Positions 17,753-26,623 of a stretch of 64,000 nucleotides of DNA are shown here, in pieces. Within the stretch, counting starts at the first letter, position 1. Each line of letters begins with the position of its first letter. The notes beneath the pieces are model-generated. The model had not been told where the DNA came from and did no database searches. It saw only the letters and a list, made by a program, of their open reading frames with translations. The translations under genes and the position numbers were made by a program. Location: positions 1 to 64,000 of the forward strand of contig JBJEJH010000061.1 in NCBI GenBank assembly GCA_051877855.1, given 5' to 3'. Origin of the DNA: MGBC120314 sp051877855 (GTDB taxonomy: Bacteria; Bacillota; Clostridia; Lachnospirales; Lachnospiraceae).

Positions 17753-19528
17753 TCATCCTTTAAAAACAACCTTATTGCGCCCGGTCTTCTTTGCTTCGTA
17801 CAGCAATTCATCTGCCCGATTCACATTTTCTTCTAAAGTGCGGGTGACATCAATGGCCGACACCCCGAAAGACATCGTAATCTTGATGTCAATACCTTCA
17901 TATCTGCAGACCGTCTCTTCCATTTCCTTCCGAATTGTTTCCGCCACTTTGGCAGCCTCCGGCACACCGGTTCTTTGCAACGCAATAAATTCCTCACCGC
18001 CCCAGCGGAACACCTCCCCGCAGGTTTTGAAATATTTCTCCAGAATTCCTGCCACCTTACACAACACTTCATCCCCTGCATTGTGACCGTAAACATCGTT
18101 GACCTTCTTGAAAAAATCAATGTCACACATCACCACCGAGGCACTATTTTCCTCTCCAAAAGGCAAAATCACATTTTCAAAGAAATCATAAAATCCCTTT
18201 CGGTTGCGAAGATTCGTCAAGGCATCAATCTGATTCTGAACTCTTAACATATGAGCCTCAAGGGTTTTTCCACTAAAAGTTGCCGCCAGGGATAACTTTC
18301 TTTCATCATCCCGGTTAAATCCTCCATCACCGATTTTGTTGATGGTCTGGATTGCCCCGATGACCTCTCCCGAAGCACTGTACACCGGCATACATAGAAT
18401 GGATTTGGTAACATATCCTGTCTCCTTATCCACCTGGGGATTAAACCTCGAGTCATGATAAGGATCATTAAGAAGAATCGTTTCTCTGAGATTAATAGCT
18501 GCTCCAACAATTCCCGTGCCCTCCGGGATTACGATCTTTCCGCTGTCCAATGCTGCAATGGTCCAGTATTGTTTGTTCTTCATATCCCAGTACCAGAAGG
18601 AAGCCCGATCCGCATTGACAAGCATCCTGCCAAGTTCCGTAAGAATCAGAATCGCCGAGTCGAAGTCTCTCTCCGAAGCCAGACGATTCATGCAATGAAA
18701 AATCTGTTCCAACATTTCCTCAGGTTTCAAACTTCTTCGCTCGTCCATAAGAACCTCCTTCTGAGACAATTGTCTCAAATATTCCAGAGACCCTATCTGC
18801 ATCATCGGTTTACTTGTCTCAATCAAAAGACTGCATTCACTAAAATACCGGTCATAACATTGTTTAAAGAAACGCCAGTCAATCAAGCCGCTTCCAACCG
18901 CATCATGAAGATCTCTGCGCAAATCATTATCATTAATATGGATATGCTTGACCCATCCCTTCAACCGGTCAACCCAATCCATCATATTACTTCCGTAGAT
19001 ATTTGCATGGGCCCAATCAAGGCATATTCCAAAATTATCATATTTTTCCAGGCGCTGTGCAATTCGCTGCAGCAAGTCAGGCTCCCGGTCAAACATATTT
19101 TCAAGATAAATGTTCATATCCGGATAATCTTCTAACAACTCCTTAAAGATTGCTTCAAATTCATCCACCACCCGACAATCATAGACGTCACTTCGCAAAT
19201 CCGAATTAACATTGGTGTGAAAAACAACACCACCCACTCCAAGTTCTGCCGCAATCTCCATACTCTGGCGCATACGCTTACGTGAGGCGGACCGGATCCC
19301 TGCATCATAGCTAAAGGGAACGATATCATAGAAAGCACCGTGCATGGTACTTCCCTTTGGAAGACCACTTCTTTTATATTCTGTTATAATATTCCTGATT
19401 TGATCCTCATCTTCGAGAATACCCGGATCAAAAAAATCATTCACTTCAAAGGCAACATCATATTCTTTTGCTATCTTAAGATGCTCCTCTAAACAATCCA
19501 CATTTGACACAATTAGAATCGTCCCCAA
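17753..19528 (-). CDS. TIM-barrel (AP-endonuclease-2-like)-GAF-GGDEF fusion
   Basis: About 591 residues. Residues 1-255 form a xylose isomerase-like/AP endonuclease 2 TIM barrel with apparent metal ligands intact (His65, His106, Glu145, Asp173, His176, His210, Glu239, numbered from the TTG at 19534). Residues about 285-420 look like a GAF sensor and 430-590 a GGDEF domain with RWGGEEF, so c-di-GMP synthesis is expected. The usual RxxD inhibitory site reads KTCG. Start: TTG at 19526-19528 has AGGAGG at 6 nt; the first TTG (19534) is only 1 nt from it. First gene of the signalling cluster. Confidence 0.88.
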   Translation of the reverse strand: MGTILIVSNVDCLEEHLKIAKEYDVAFEVNDFFDPGILEDEDQIRNIITEYKRSGLPKGSTMHGAFYDIVPFSYDAGIRSASRKRMRQSMEIAAELGVGGVVFHTNVNSDLRSDVYDCRVVDEFEAIFKELLEDYPDMNIYLENMFDREPDLLQRIAQRLEKYDNFGICLDWAHANIYGSNMMDWVDRLKGWVKHIHINDNDLRRDLHDAVGSGLIDWRFFKQCYDRYFSECSLLIETSKPMMQIGSLEYLRQLSQKEVLMDERRSLKPEEMLEQIFHCMNRLASERDFDSAILILTELGRMLVNADRASFWYWDMKNKQYWTIAALDSGKIVIPEGTGIVGAAINLRETILLNDPYHDSRFNPQVDKETGYVTKSILCMPVYSASGEVIGAIQTINKIGDGGFNRDDERKLSLAATFSGKTLEAHMLRVQNQIDALTNLRNRKGFYDFFENVILPFGEENSASVVMCDIDFFKKVNDVYGHNAGDEVLCKVAGILEKYFKTCGEVFRWGGEEFIALQRTGVPEAAKVAETIRKEMEETVCRYEGIDIKITMSFGVSAIDVTRTLEENVNRADELLYEAKKTGRNKVVFKG

Positions 19529-19576
19529 ACCCAATCCTCCTTGTTAAATCTTTACCATTATTTTAACATACCGAAT

Positions 19577-19627
19577 AAAAAAAATGAATACTACTAAACT
19601 CTCTTTTATGAGAAACTTTAGTAGTAT
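19577..19627 (-). terminator. Terminator after FliD-like gene
   Basis: On the minus strand an 11-bp stem (19617-19627 with 19588-19598) overlapping the stop codon is followed by a run of eight U (19577-19584). It separates the FliD-like gene from the GGDEF gene. Confidence 0.8.
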
Positions 19628-20892
19628 CCATCAAACATAATACCGGCATAGGCACTGGAACTATAGGGGCTTGGAAAACTTCGGGCAGGATTTTTGTATG
19701 CCACGATCTTCTTATCGATATATTCTATAGGATTTGCAATCATATGATCTGTCTTTCGCATTACGGAATTGCGAAATTCCTGCAGATTCGATAACACCTT
19801 ATCCACTTCTTCTTTATTCGTAAACTTGCCGCTATTTTCCCCGCCGATTCCAATGGAACCATCATCCTGAATCGTAAATCCACTTTCCTTCAACGTGGAA
19901 CTGTACGCTCTTGTCATTCGTTCCAATTCACTCAGAAGCTTTCCGCCACCACTGAATTTATCCGATGCGTTTCTGGCAAATTCCAACATTCGATTATAAC
20001 TATTTACAAAGTTATCAATGTCACCGGCAACGGCTTTGGGATCCTCCTCCACCGAAACCGTCACCGGCTCCTCCGTCACAGCTTTCAGCGTAATCTCCAG
20101 ATTCCTGTTGATGGTAAATTGGTTATTATGTGAGCTTTGTTCTTCTCCATCAACGGTAAATATTGCATTGGACGGATATTGTATCGTCCGGTCCATCCCA
20201 AGGAAATCTACCGCCCCTTTTACATAGGTTGCATTTTCATCGGAAATAGTAAAGATATTCGGTTTCATTCCCCGGACACCCAGCGCATCCGATTCAACGG
20301 AAATGGCAGTATTCCCCAGTGCATCCCTCTCTATCCCGGCGGTCAGCCCTATATCGGATTGATTAATCAATTGAACAATCCGCTTCTGTACATCCTCTGT
20401 CGTATCCTGACGATTAACATTAAACTGCAGCTCATAGGTCACTCCGGAGAGTTCCGCATCAAAGGAATAGGTTCCGGGTTGAAGCTGACGATGCTTTGGC
20501 TGCAGAAAATGTCCTATATTCTTCTGCTTTGCCGCCAGCTGCTTTACCACGACTTCATGAGTTTCATCCGAATGGACCGTCTCTCCAAGAAGTCGTGCTT
20601 CAACAAGATCTTCCCTCGATGATACCGCCTTCTTACGGGTGTCCTCCCGCTCTGCTTGTGCAGCACTCAGTTCTTCCGAATAGTCCTTGAGTTCAATGGC
20701 GGACTCCTTAATGTCAATCGCCATCTTCTGCATATCTTCTGATAAATTCAGCTTATACAAAGGTGCGGTCCTGTTAACGTCAACCATCCTGCTATATACA
20801 TTTTTTAACTCACTTCTCTTATGGGAATTATGTCTTGTCACGGGTTTCGCCGCATACTGACTCATGTAATAAGAATATACATTGTTGATCAT
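19618..20892 (-). CDS. FliD/hook-associated-protein-2-like protein
   Basis: 424 residues, about the size of a small FliD but diverged. The N-terminus (MINNVYSYYMSQYA) is followed by a helical, coiled-coil-prone segment (about 45-125), a beta-rich centre with FTVDGEEQSSHNNQFTINRN typical of FliD repeats, and a DIDNFVNSYNRMLEF segment like the FliD C-terminal region. It ends in an aromatic FDGYY. A filament-cap or cap-related role is inferred. AAGGAGGTGA precedes the ATG. An ACCGATTA box with GAAA 14 nt upstream (20944-20969) could be a weak motility promoter. Confidence 0.7.
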   Translation of the reverse strand: MINNVYSYYMSQYAAKPVTRHNSHKRSELKNVYSRMVDVNRTAPLYKLNLSEDMQKMAIDIKESAIELKDYSEELSAAQAEREDTRKKAVSSREDLVEARLLGETVHSDETHEVVVKQLAAKQKNIGHFLQPKHRQLQPGTYSFDAELSGVTYELQFNVNRQDTTEDVQKRIVQLINQSDIGLTAGIERDALGNTAISVESDALGVRGMKPNIFTISDENATYVKGAVDFLGMDRTIQYPSNAIFTVDGEEQSSHNNQFTINRNLEITLKAVTEEPVTVSVEEDPKAVAGDIDNFVNSYNRMLEFARNASDKFSGGGKLLSELERMTRAYSSTLKESGFTIQDDGSIGIGGENSGKFTNKEEVDKVLSNLQEFRNSVMRKTDHMIANPIEYIDKKIVAYKNPARSFPSPYSSSAYAGIMFDGYY

Positions 20893-21064
20893 TAACAGTC
20901 ACCTCCTTGTCTGTTCATGATAAGCGATTGGAACCATCGCCGATAATCGGTTATGTCAAAATCCTTTTCGACACAAAAAGCCCATTTTTCTTTTATTGTA
21001 CTATAAAAAAAGCCCGTTGTCACTAGCTATGCGGGAATTTTTCGATAATTTGGCCAAATTTTTA

Positions 21065-21093
21065 TTGTTTCCTTAAATAAATGCGTATATAAT
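21065..21093 (+). promoter_or_regulatory. Sigma-A promoter of aroD
   Basis: TTGTTT (21065-21070), 17 nt, TATAAT (21088-21093), 34 nt before the aroD start. The rest of the 235-nt gap carries AT-rich sequence and a short A-run. Confidence 0.8.
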
Positions 21094-21127
21094 GAGAAGC
21101 AATTAAATTAATCGGAGGATATCATCC

Positions 21128-21886
21128 ATGAATACAGTTACCATACGTAATATCACCCTGGGGAACGGCAAGCCAAAGATCTGCCTTCCTATTGTGGGTA
21201 AAACCAAAGACGAAATCATTACTCAGGCATCTGAGATTGCCAAGAGCCCTGTAGATATTGTGGAATGGCGTGCCGACTGGTTCGAGAATATGTCCGACAT
21301 AAAGGAAACGGAAGCGCTCCTTGCCGAACTTCGTTCGATCATCTCCGACACCCCTCTTCTTTATACCATCCGCACTCAGGGCGAAGGCGGCGAAGCCGAG
21401 ATTTCCTATAACGAGTACCGTGAACTTCTTCTCAACGCTGCCGCCAATGAAAATGTTGATGCAGTGGATGTGGAAGTTATGACCAGTGACGTAAACAATG
21501 TACACAACCTGATTCGTGATATCAAAAAGAGCGCCTGTGTCATTGCTTCAAGCCATGATTTCAACCAGACCCCGGACAAGAACATCATCATCAACCGCCT
21601 TCAGTATATGGCAAGATGCGGGGCTGATGTATGTAAGATGGCGGTAATGCCTAAGTCCATCTACGATGTATTACATCTTCTTTCAGCGACGGCGGACGCC
21701 CGCAACTGCATCAACCAGCCCATTGTTACCATGTCCATGGGCAAGGATGGTATCATCAGCCGTATCAGTGGTGAATTGTTCGGAAGCTGCATGACCTTCG
21801 GCTGTGTAGGCAAGTCCTCCGCACCGGGACAGATTGACGCAACCGAACTTAATACGATTTTGGAGATTCTGCATAATAATTTATAA
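21128..21886 (+). CDS. aroD: 3-dehydroquinate dehydratase, type I
   Basis: Third enzyme of the shikimate pathway, converting 3-dehydroquinate to 3-dehydroshikimate through a Schiff base. 252 residues, the normal length. The catalytic histidine (VIASSHDF) and Schiff-base lysine (VCKMAVMPKS) motifs and the substrate-binding VEWRADWF strand are present. GGAGG precedes the ATG. The next glycosyltransferase gene starts only 11 nt after it, so a housekeeping gene appears to share a transcript with an island gene. Confidence 0.96.
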   Translation: MNTVTIRNITLGNGKPKICLPIVGKTKDEIITQASEIAKSPVDIVEWRADWFENMSDIKETEALLAELRSIISDTPLLYTIRTQGEGGEAEISYNEYRELLLNAAANENVDAVDVEVMTSDVNNVHNLIRDIKKSACVIASSHDFNQTPDKNIIINRLQYMARCGADVCKMAVMPKSIYDVLHLLSATADARNCINQPIVTMSMGKDGIISRISGELFGSCMTFGCVGKSSAPGQIDATELNTILEILHNNL

Positions 21887-21897
21887 ACGGAGGTCCT

Positions 21898-23073
21898 ATG
21901 AAAATACTCATTTTCGAGCATAAGAACTTTGGAATTGAAGACTTGAAGGAGACGCTGAAAGGCCTCGGGCATTCCTTCAAAACAATTGAAACAGAACTGA
22001 TTCTGGAACGGGTGAGTCCCGAATTTGACCATATTTTTGAAGATGCTCTCAGTCGTGACCACTACGACCTGGTCTTTACATTCAATTACAGTGTCGTTTT
22101 GTCCCAGAATTGCAATCGCCACAAAATCAAGTACGTTTCCTGGATTTATGACAGTCCTTTGGTCAGTTTATATTCCTACACGATCACAAATCCATGTAAC
22201 TACATTTTCTTATTTGACAGTGCGCAATACTTTGAGTTAAAAAACGGCGGAATTAACACCGTCTATTATATGCCTTTGGCTGCCAATACCAAGCGGTTGG
22301 ATTCGATGAAATGTGACGAGCGTGTACATCAGGTATTCGACAGTGACATATCTTTTATTGGTTCGATGTACAACGAAAAGGGGAATTTTTATGACCGATT
22401 AACCAAGATTTCTCCTTATACCAAGGGATATCTCGATGCGATTATGCAGGCACAGAACAAGATTTATGGTGCCAATGTCATTGAAGAACTGTTGACTCCC
22501 AATATTCTTGAGGATTTACAAAAAGATATCCCATATACACCGAATGCCGATGGAATTGAGACTCCGGCCTATATTTATGCGAACTATTTCCTTGCCAGAA
22601 AAATGGCGCAAATGGAACGTTTGGATTTATTGAAGGCAATTTCCGAGAAATTTGCAGATCAATATACGCTTAAATTATTTACCCACAACCAAACCCCTGA
22701 GCTTCCAAAGTTTAAGAACATGGGTGCAATTGATTTCTATGATCATATGCCCTATGTGTTCAAATGCAGTAAAATCAATCTCAACATCAGTCTGCGAAGC
22801 ATCAAGAACGGGATTCCGCTTCGTTGCATGGATGTGATGGGTGCCGGTGGATTCTTGTTGAGTAATTTTCAGTCCGACTTTTTAGAGCATTTTATTCCGG
22901 ACGAAGACTTTGTATACTTCGAATCCAAGGAAGATTTACTGAATAAAATCCACTACTATCTGGAACATGATGAGAAACGTCAAAACATTGCAAAAAATGG
23001 TCATGCCAAGATGGTAGAATTTCACAGTTACGAAAAACGATGGGATGAAATAATGAAGATCGTGATGGGTTAA
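21898..23073 (+). CDS. DUF3880/CgeB-like glycosyltransferase (type A)
   Basis: 391 residues. The N-terminal half matches the DUF3880 type (IKYVSWIYDSP; CNYIFLFDSAQ), the C-terminal half is a GT-B Glyco_trans_1_2 domain (INLNISLRSIKNGIPLR, DVMGAGGFLLSNFQ). Related copies are at 25467, 28514 and 59053. No membrane segment is seen, so it is probably cytoplasmic, transferring sugar from a nucleotide donor to a surface glycan or flagellin; substrate unknown. CGGAGG precedes the ATG and aroD lies just upstream. Confidence 0.85.
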   Translation: MKILIFEHKNFGIEDLKETLKGLGHSFKTIETELILERVSPEFDHIFEDALSRDHYDLVFTFNYSVVLSQNCNRHKIKYVSWIYDSPLVSLYSYTITNPCNYIFLFDSAQYFELKNGGINTVYYMPLAANTKRLDSMKCDERVHQVFDSDISFIGSMYNEKGNFYDRLTKISPYTKGYLDAIMQAQNKIYGANVIEELLTPNILEDLQKDIPYTPNADGIETPAYIYANYFLARKMAQMERLDLLKAISEKFADQYTLKLFTHNQTPELPKFKNMGAIDFYDHMPYVFKCSKINLNISLRSIKNGIPLRCMDVMGAGGFLLSNFQSDFLEHFIPDEDFVYFESKEDLLNKIHYYLEHDEKRQNIAKNGHAKMVEFHSYEKRWDEIMKIVMG

Positions 23074-23090
23074 CCCATCACGATCTTTTT
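23056..23090. terminator. Terminator between convergent glycosyltransferase genes
   Basis: A 32-bp perfect palindrome (23056-23087) overlaps the last codons of the plus-strand gene and is followed by five T on the plus strand. It also lies at the 3' end of the minus-strand gene, where the tail is less U-rich. Confidence 0.85.
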
Positions 23091-25470
23091 AGTTAAAAAG
23101 TCCTTCCTCTAACTCCTTTGCCCGGGCCATCCAGGTATGATTCTTCTTCGCCTTTGCATAACCGCGGTCTGCCATGTCCTGTGCCAGATCCGGATTATTC
23201 AGGATATTTAACACCTTACCCGCAAGTTCATCCAATTCGCAAAGCTCAAACTGTAACATTTCCTCCTCTGTAAAGGTTTCTTTCATATAGATTGAACTAT
23301 CGGAAACTGCAACCGCTCCCTGAAGCATTCCATTAAAGACACGATCGTGTGTGCCATCTTTAAACCAGGTCATCGTACTAAGAACAATTTTAGCATCCTT
23401 CATCTTTTCCACGGCCTGGGTAGCCGAAATTCTTCCACCATAATGAACATTTTCTCTTCCAATCCATGCACAGTTTTCCCAGCCGGTTCCATAAAGTTCA
23501 ATGGATATTCCTGCTTCTGCAAGAACCTGTACCGTCTTTTCACGATAATAAGAGACTACATAAAGATCAATCACATGAAGATCTGAAATAATCGTACGAA
23601 GTACCTCATCCGGATAGTGTACCCCCTGCGTAAGAAGCAGAGTCTCAATCACTTCTTCCAAAGTCTTCTGGGGATTTGCAATCAAATACCGGTATGCATC
23701 CTCACACAACTTTCGTGCATCAAACTCCGTATACTTTGAAAAATCCGGCATAATCTGATGAGCAGAATTACGTGAGAGCCCACCCACATAGAGCACATCA
23801 ATTGTACGATCCTTGATCTTTTTCTTTGCCCCCTCAAGTTCAATTCCCCCATGAGGCAGATATCCACAGATAGGAATATTGCTGTAATAACGCATCAGAT
23901 AATTCATATGATTACGGTCCACGCACAACACGACTCCGGTATCCGGCATCGCAAGCATTTCCTCATGATAACAGAATGGATGATCCATCAAAATATTGAC
24001 ACATGGAATATTCCATTGCTCCCAGAAATTCATACCCGGATCAATCTTATAATCAATGCCAATATTGTTAAATGTAATCATTGCTGTTACTTTCCGTGTC
24101 ACAAACTCCAAAAGCTTCATGGAAGAATCCAGGATATTTTTTATATCAAAAACCATGACCTCGTAAGACATGCTCACAAAAGCATCTCTTAACTGGTAAA
24201 CGAAAATGTCCAAGATATCGATTTGTCCGGCGAACAATACAATTCGCTTCGGTTCTTTAAGATTTTTCTGTTGATTGATTTCCTCCATAATCTCCTTCAT
24301 TCTTTCCACACTGCTCTCCTTTGAAAAATACTTTAAATAACACTGCCTGGCTGCCTCTTTCATGGATTGCATTTCATCCAAATGATCCACGACATATCGT
24401 ATCTTTTGTGCTAATTGTTCTGAATTTCCCGATTCAAATACATAACCATTGACTCCATCCTCCATATAATCCGAGATGCCCGCAGCATCCGAACAGATGC
24501 ACACTGCCCCCATCATCATACCCTCAATAATTGTAGTGGGAAGCGTGTCAATTCTTGAAGGTGCCAGAACACAATCCACACATCCGTCATACCGGAAGAT
24601 TTCATCACGCCCAAGCATACCCAGCAAATGAACATTCGAATATTTACTTTCAAGCTGTTCCATAAACCGGTGTGTTTCCTCTTCGATATCATTTCCCGCG
24701 AATAAGAATTGCGTTTTTTCAAGATATTCCTTTGGCAATTGACAAATCGCCTGTGCCAGAACATCATGACCCTTGATATGCACAAAATTTGCCGGCATGA
24801 AAAAGGTTATTTTTCCACCTTGATTGTTCATAGATAATGATGTCGAATTCTTCAGCATTGAATAACAATCCTCGATTCCGAGATGTAAGACTCCACACTT
24901 TACGTGGAAGAAATTCTCCACATCCCGAGCCGCTCTTTTCGTCACAGCCACCATACGAATATTCGGACTGGTACAATGTTCAACACTTAAATATTGATGA
25001 TAAAACTCAAAGTATTGCAGATTTTCATGAATCCACCAAATGGTAGGTACATCCATATTGTAAGCCAGGGAAACAAAATACCCGGAAACAATGGTGTTAC
25101 AAAAATATAAATCGGCATTCGAAAGAGCCTGACGAAAAGTCTCCTGCCCAAATCGATCCGGAGGTGCAATATAAACGCCAAAACCTCTCTGTACAAATTC
25201 CTTCGTCATCGCACCGTCATTCGGAGAGATGACAAAACAATCGTAATCCCTCTGCAACGACTCCAGCATTGAAATTAAAGCCAGCGGTGCACCCCCCGTG
25301 GTCATATCATGGGTTGCGACAATCATGATTTTCTTATGTTCATCAAACCTTTTACCACAATAATACTGGTCTGCCAGCGAACTGAGAAGCTGATGAATCT
25401 GTGTCTTACGCTGCGCAGAGCCAAAATATTCATCTTGTATTCCATTCTGCAATTCATCCAAAGTATTCAT
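23089..25470 (-). CDS. Bifunctional glycosyltransferase: GT4 plus CgeB-like (type B)
   Basis: 793 residues with two GT-B enzymes in one chain. Residues about 1-410 are a GT4 protein (TTGGAPLALISML; glutamate motif IDTLPTTIIEGM). Residues about 420-793 are a CgeB-like type B module (NILMDHPF, CVDRNHM, TMTWFKDGTHDRVFNGML) like the stand-alone proteins at 29708 and 30903. It overlaps the upstream gene by the 4-nt ATGA, so translation is coupled. The chain may add two consecutive sugars. Confidence 0.86.
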   Translation of the reverse strand: MNTLDELQNGIQDEYFGSAQRKTQIHQLLSSLADQYYCGKRFDEHKKIMIVATHDMTTGGAPLALISMLESLQRDYDCFVISPNDGAMTKEFVQRGFGVYIAPPDRFGQETFRQALSNADLYFCNTIVSGYFVSLAYNMDVPTIWWIHENLQYFEFYHQYLSVEHCTSPNIRMVAVTKRAARDVENFFHVKCGVLHLGIEDCYSMLKNSTSLSMNNQGGKITFFMPANFVHIKGHDVLAQAICQLPKEYLEKTQFLFAGNDIEEETHRFMEQLESKYSNVHLLGMLGRDEIFRYDGCVDCVLAPSRIDTLPTTIIEGMMMGAVCICSDAAGISDYMEDGVNGYVFESGNSEQLAQKIRYVVDHLDEMQSMKEAARQCYLKYFSKESSVERMKEIMEEINQQKNLKEPKRIVLFAGQIDILDIFVYQLRDAFVSMSYEVMVFDIKNILDSSMKLLEFVTRKVTAMITFNNIGIDYKIDPGMNFWEQWNIPCVNILMDHPFCYHEEMLAMPDTGVVLCVDRNHMNYLMRYYSNIPICGYLPHGGIELEGAKKKIKDRTIDVLYVGGLSRNSAHQIMPDFSKYTEFDARKLCEDAYRYLIANPQKTLEEVIETLLLTQGVHYPDEVLRTIISDLHVIDLYVVSYYREKTVQVLAEAGISIELYGTGWENCAWIGRENVHYGGRISATQAVEKMKDAKIVLSTMTWFKDGTHDRVFNGMLQGAVAVSDSSIYMKETFTEEEMLQFELCELDELAGKVLNILNNPDLAQDMADRGYAKAKKNHTWMARAKELEEGLFN

Positions 25471-26618
25471 TCCATTTCACATCCTTCTGAATTCAACAAC
25501 CTCTCTAACTGCCCTTGAAAATTAAACAACTCCAAAACCTTTCGATGTCCATTGGCAGCAATCTGCCTTCGTTCTTCTTCATGCTTTAAATAATAATCCA
25601 CCTTCAGCACCAGATCCTGCATATTCTCATATATCACCAGATCCACCCCCGGTTCAAACCACTCCGGCAACTCTTCCTGATAATTCGTCAGTAAAAAACC
25701 TCCACAGCTTAAGACATCAAATACACGAAGCGGAATACCGGTGCGAATCGTCTTAAGAGATATGTTCAGGTTAATCCTGGCACCGCGAAATGCATTTGGC
25801 ATCTGTGTATAATAATCCACATACCCCATGGAATGAAGCTTCGTGATTCGCTCATCCTTTTCATTGGAATACAGGTTGGTATGATAACGATTGCTAAGGA
25901 GCATTAACGCCTTAAACCGCTCCCTGCTTGTGACCTCGCAGGCACAGGCGTATGCTAATTCCTCTTTCTTAACATGAACCGTACCTTTTGACGCCTTATG
26001 ATAAATAGCATTTAGTTTTTCCATAAGCACATCATCAATCAAGTCTTCCAAAATATATGCGCCATACAGGCACTCCTGCGTGCTGACAAACCCATCTAAA
26101 AGTCCACGATAATACTGGTCTAACGGCGAAAGCAAATAGTTGTAATCATTCTGATAAAGCTTTCCAACCAGGGCCACATCGCAGCGGTACTTTTCCATCA
26201 TTTTCGAATCCATCTTCCACACGGAATCATCTGCCGCCAAAGGAAGATGATTCATGTGCTCATACCCCATCTTCTGATACGCCATTGCCTGACCACGATC
26301 AAAAAAGAATATGCGGTTGCAGGAATTCTTAAAAGTATGAATATCACGAATATGTAAAGGAGAATCGTATACCCAGGAAATATATTTCACGCCAAATTGC
26401 TCACACACCTCTGATACCACCGGTGCATAATTTACAGACAACAATAAATCATATTCCGCAGTTTGAAGTTTTGCCGAAATCGCCTCTTTCAGGGTATCAT
26501 CCCGCTCCCAGTCCTTTGGAATGCAATATACCACATCATATTCTATTTTCATCTTTCGGAGGGCATTTTCCATACCCTTTTGCATAAATGCATTCCACTG
26601 CCAGAATAATATCTTCAT
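25467..26618 (-). CDS. DUF3880/CgeB-like glycosyltransferase (type A)
   Basis: 383 residues, same layout as the 21898 gene: YISWVYDSPLH, CNRIFFFDRGQ, INLNISLKTIRTGIPLR and FDVLSCGGFLLTNYQ. Probably a cytoplasmic nucleotide-sugar-dependent transferase of the island. Middle gene of a three-gene operon (28357 to 23089), 5 nt after the preceding gene and overlapping the next by 4 nt. Confidence 0.85.
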   Translation of the reverse strand: MKILFWQWNAFMQKGMENALRKMKIEYDVVYCIPKDWERDDTLKEAISAKLQTAEYDLLLSVNYAPVVSEVCEQFGVKYISWVYDSPLHIRDIHTFKNSCNRIFFFDRGQAMAYQKMGYEHMNHLPLAADDSVWKMDSKMMEKYRCDVALVGKLYQNDYNYLLSPLDQYYRGLLDGFVSTQECLYGAYILEDLIDDVLMEKLNAIYHKASKGTVHVKKEELAYACACEVTSRERFKALMLLSNRYHTNLYSNEKDERITKLHSMGYVDYYTQMPNAFRGARINLNISLKTIRTGIPLRVFDVLSCGGFLLTNYQEELPEWFEPGVDLVIYENMQDLVLKVDYYLKHEEERRQIAANGHRKVLELFNFQGQLERLLNSEGCEME

Positions 26619-26623
26619 AACCC

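Noticed and set aside
14514..19528. Calling the DGC-TIR-cyclase-PGDYG cluster a CBASS or Thoeris defence system
   Set aside because: No CD-NTase, SMODS or SIR2/SLOG partner is present; only a looser Pycsar-like comparison can be made.
20939..20946. GCCGATAA on the plus strand as a motility promoter for aroD
   Set aside because: It is part of a palindrome with the minus-strand ACCGATTA box; aroD has a better sigma-A promoter at 21065-21093 and is not a motility gene.
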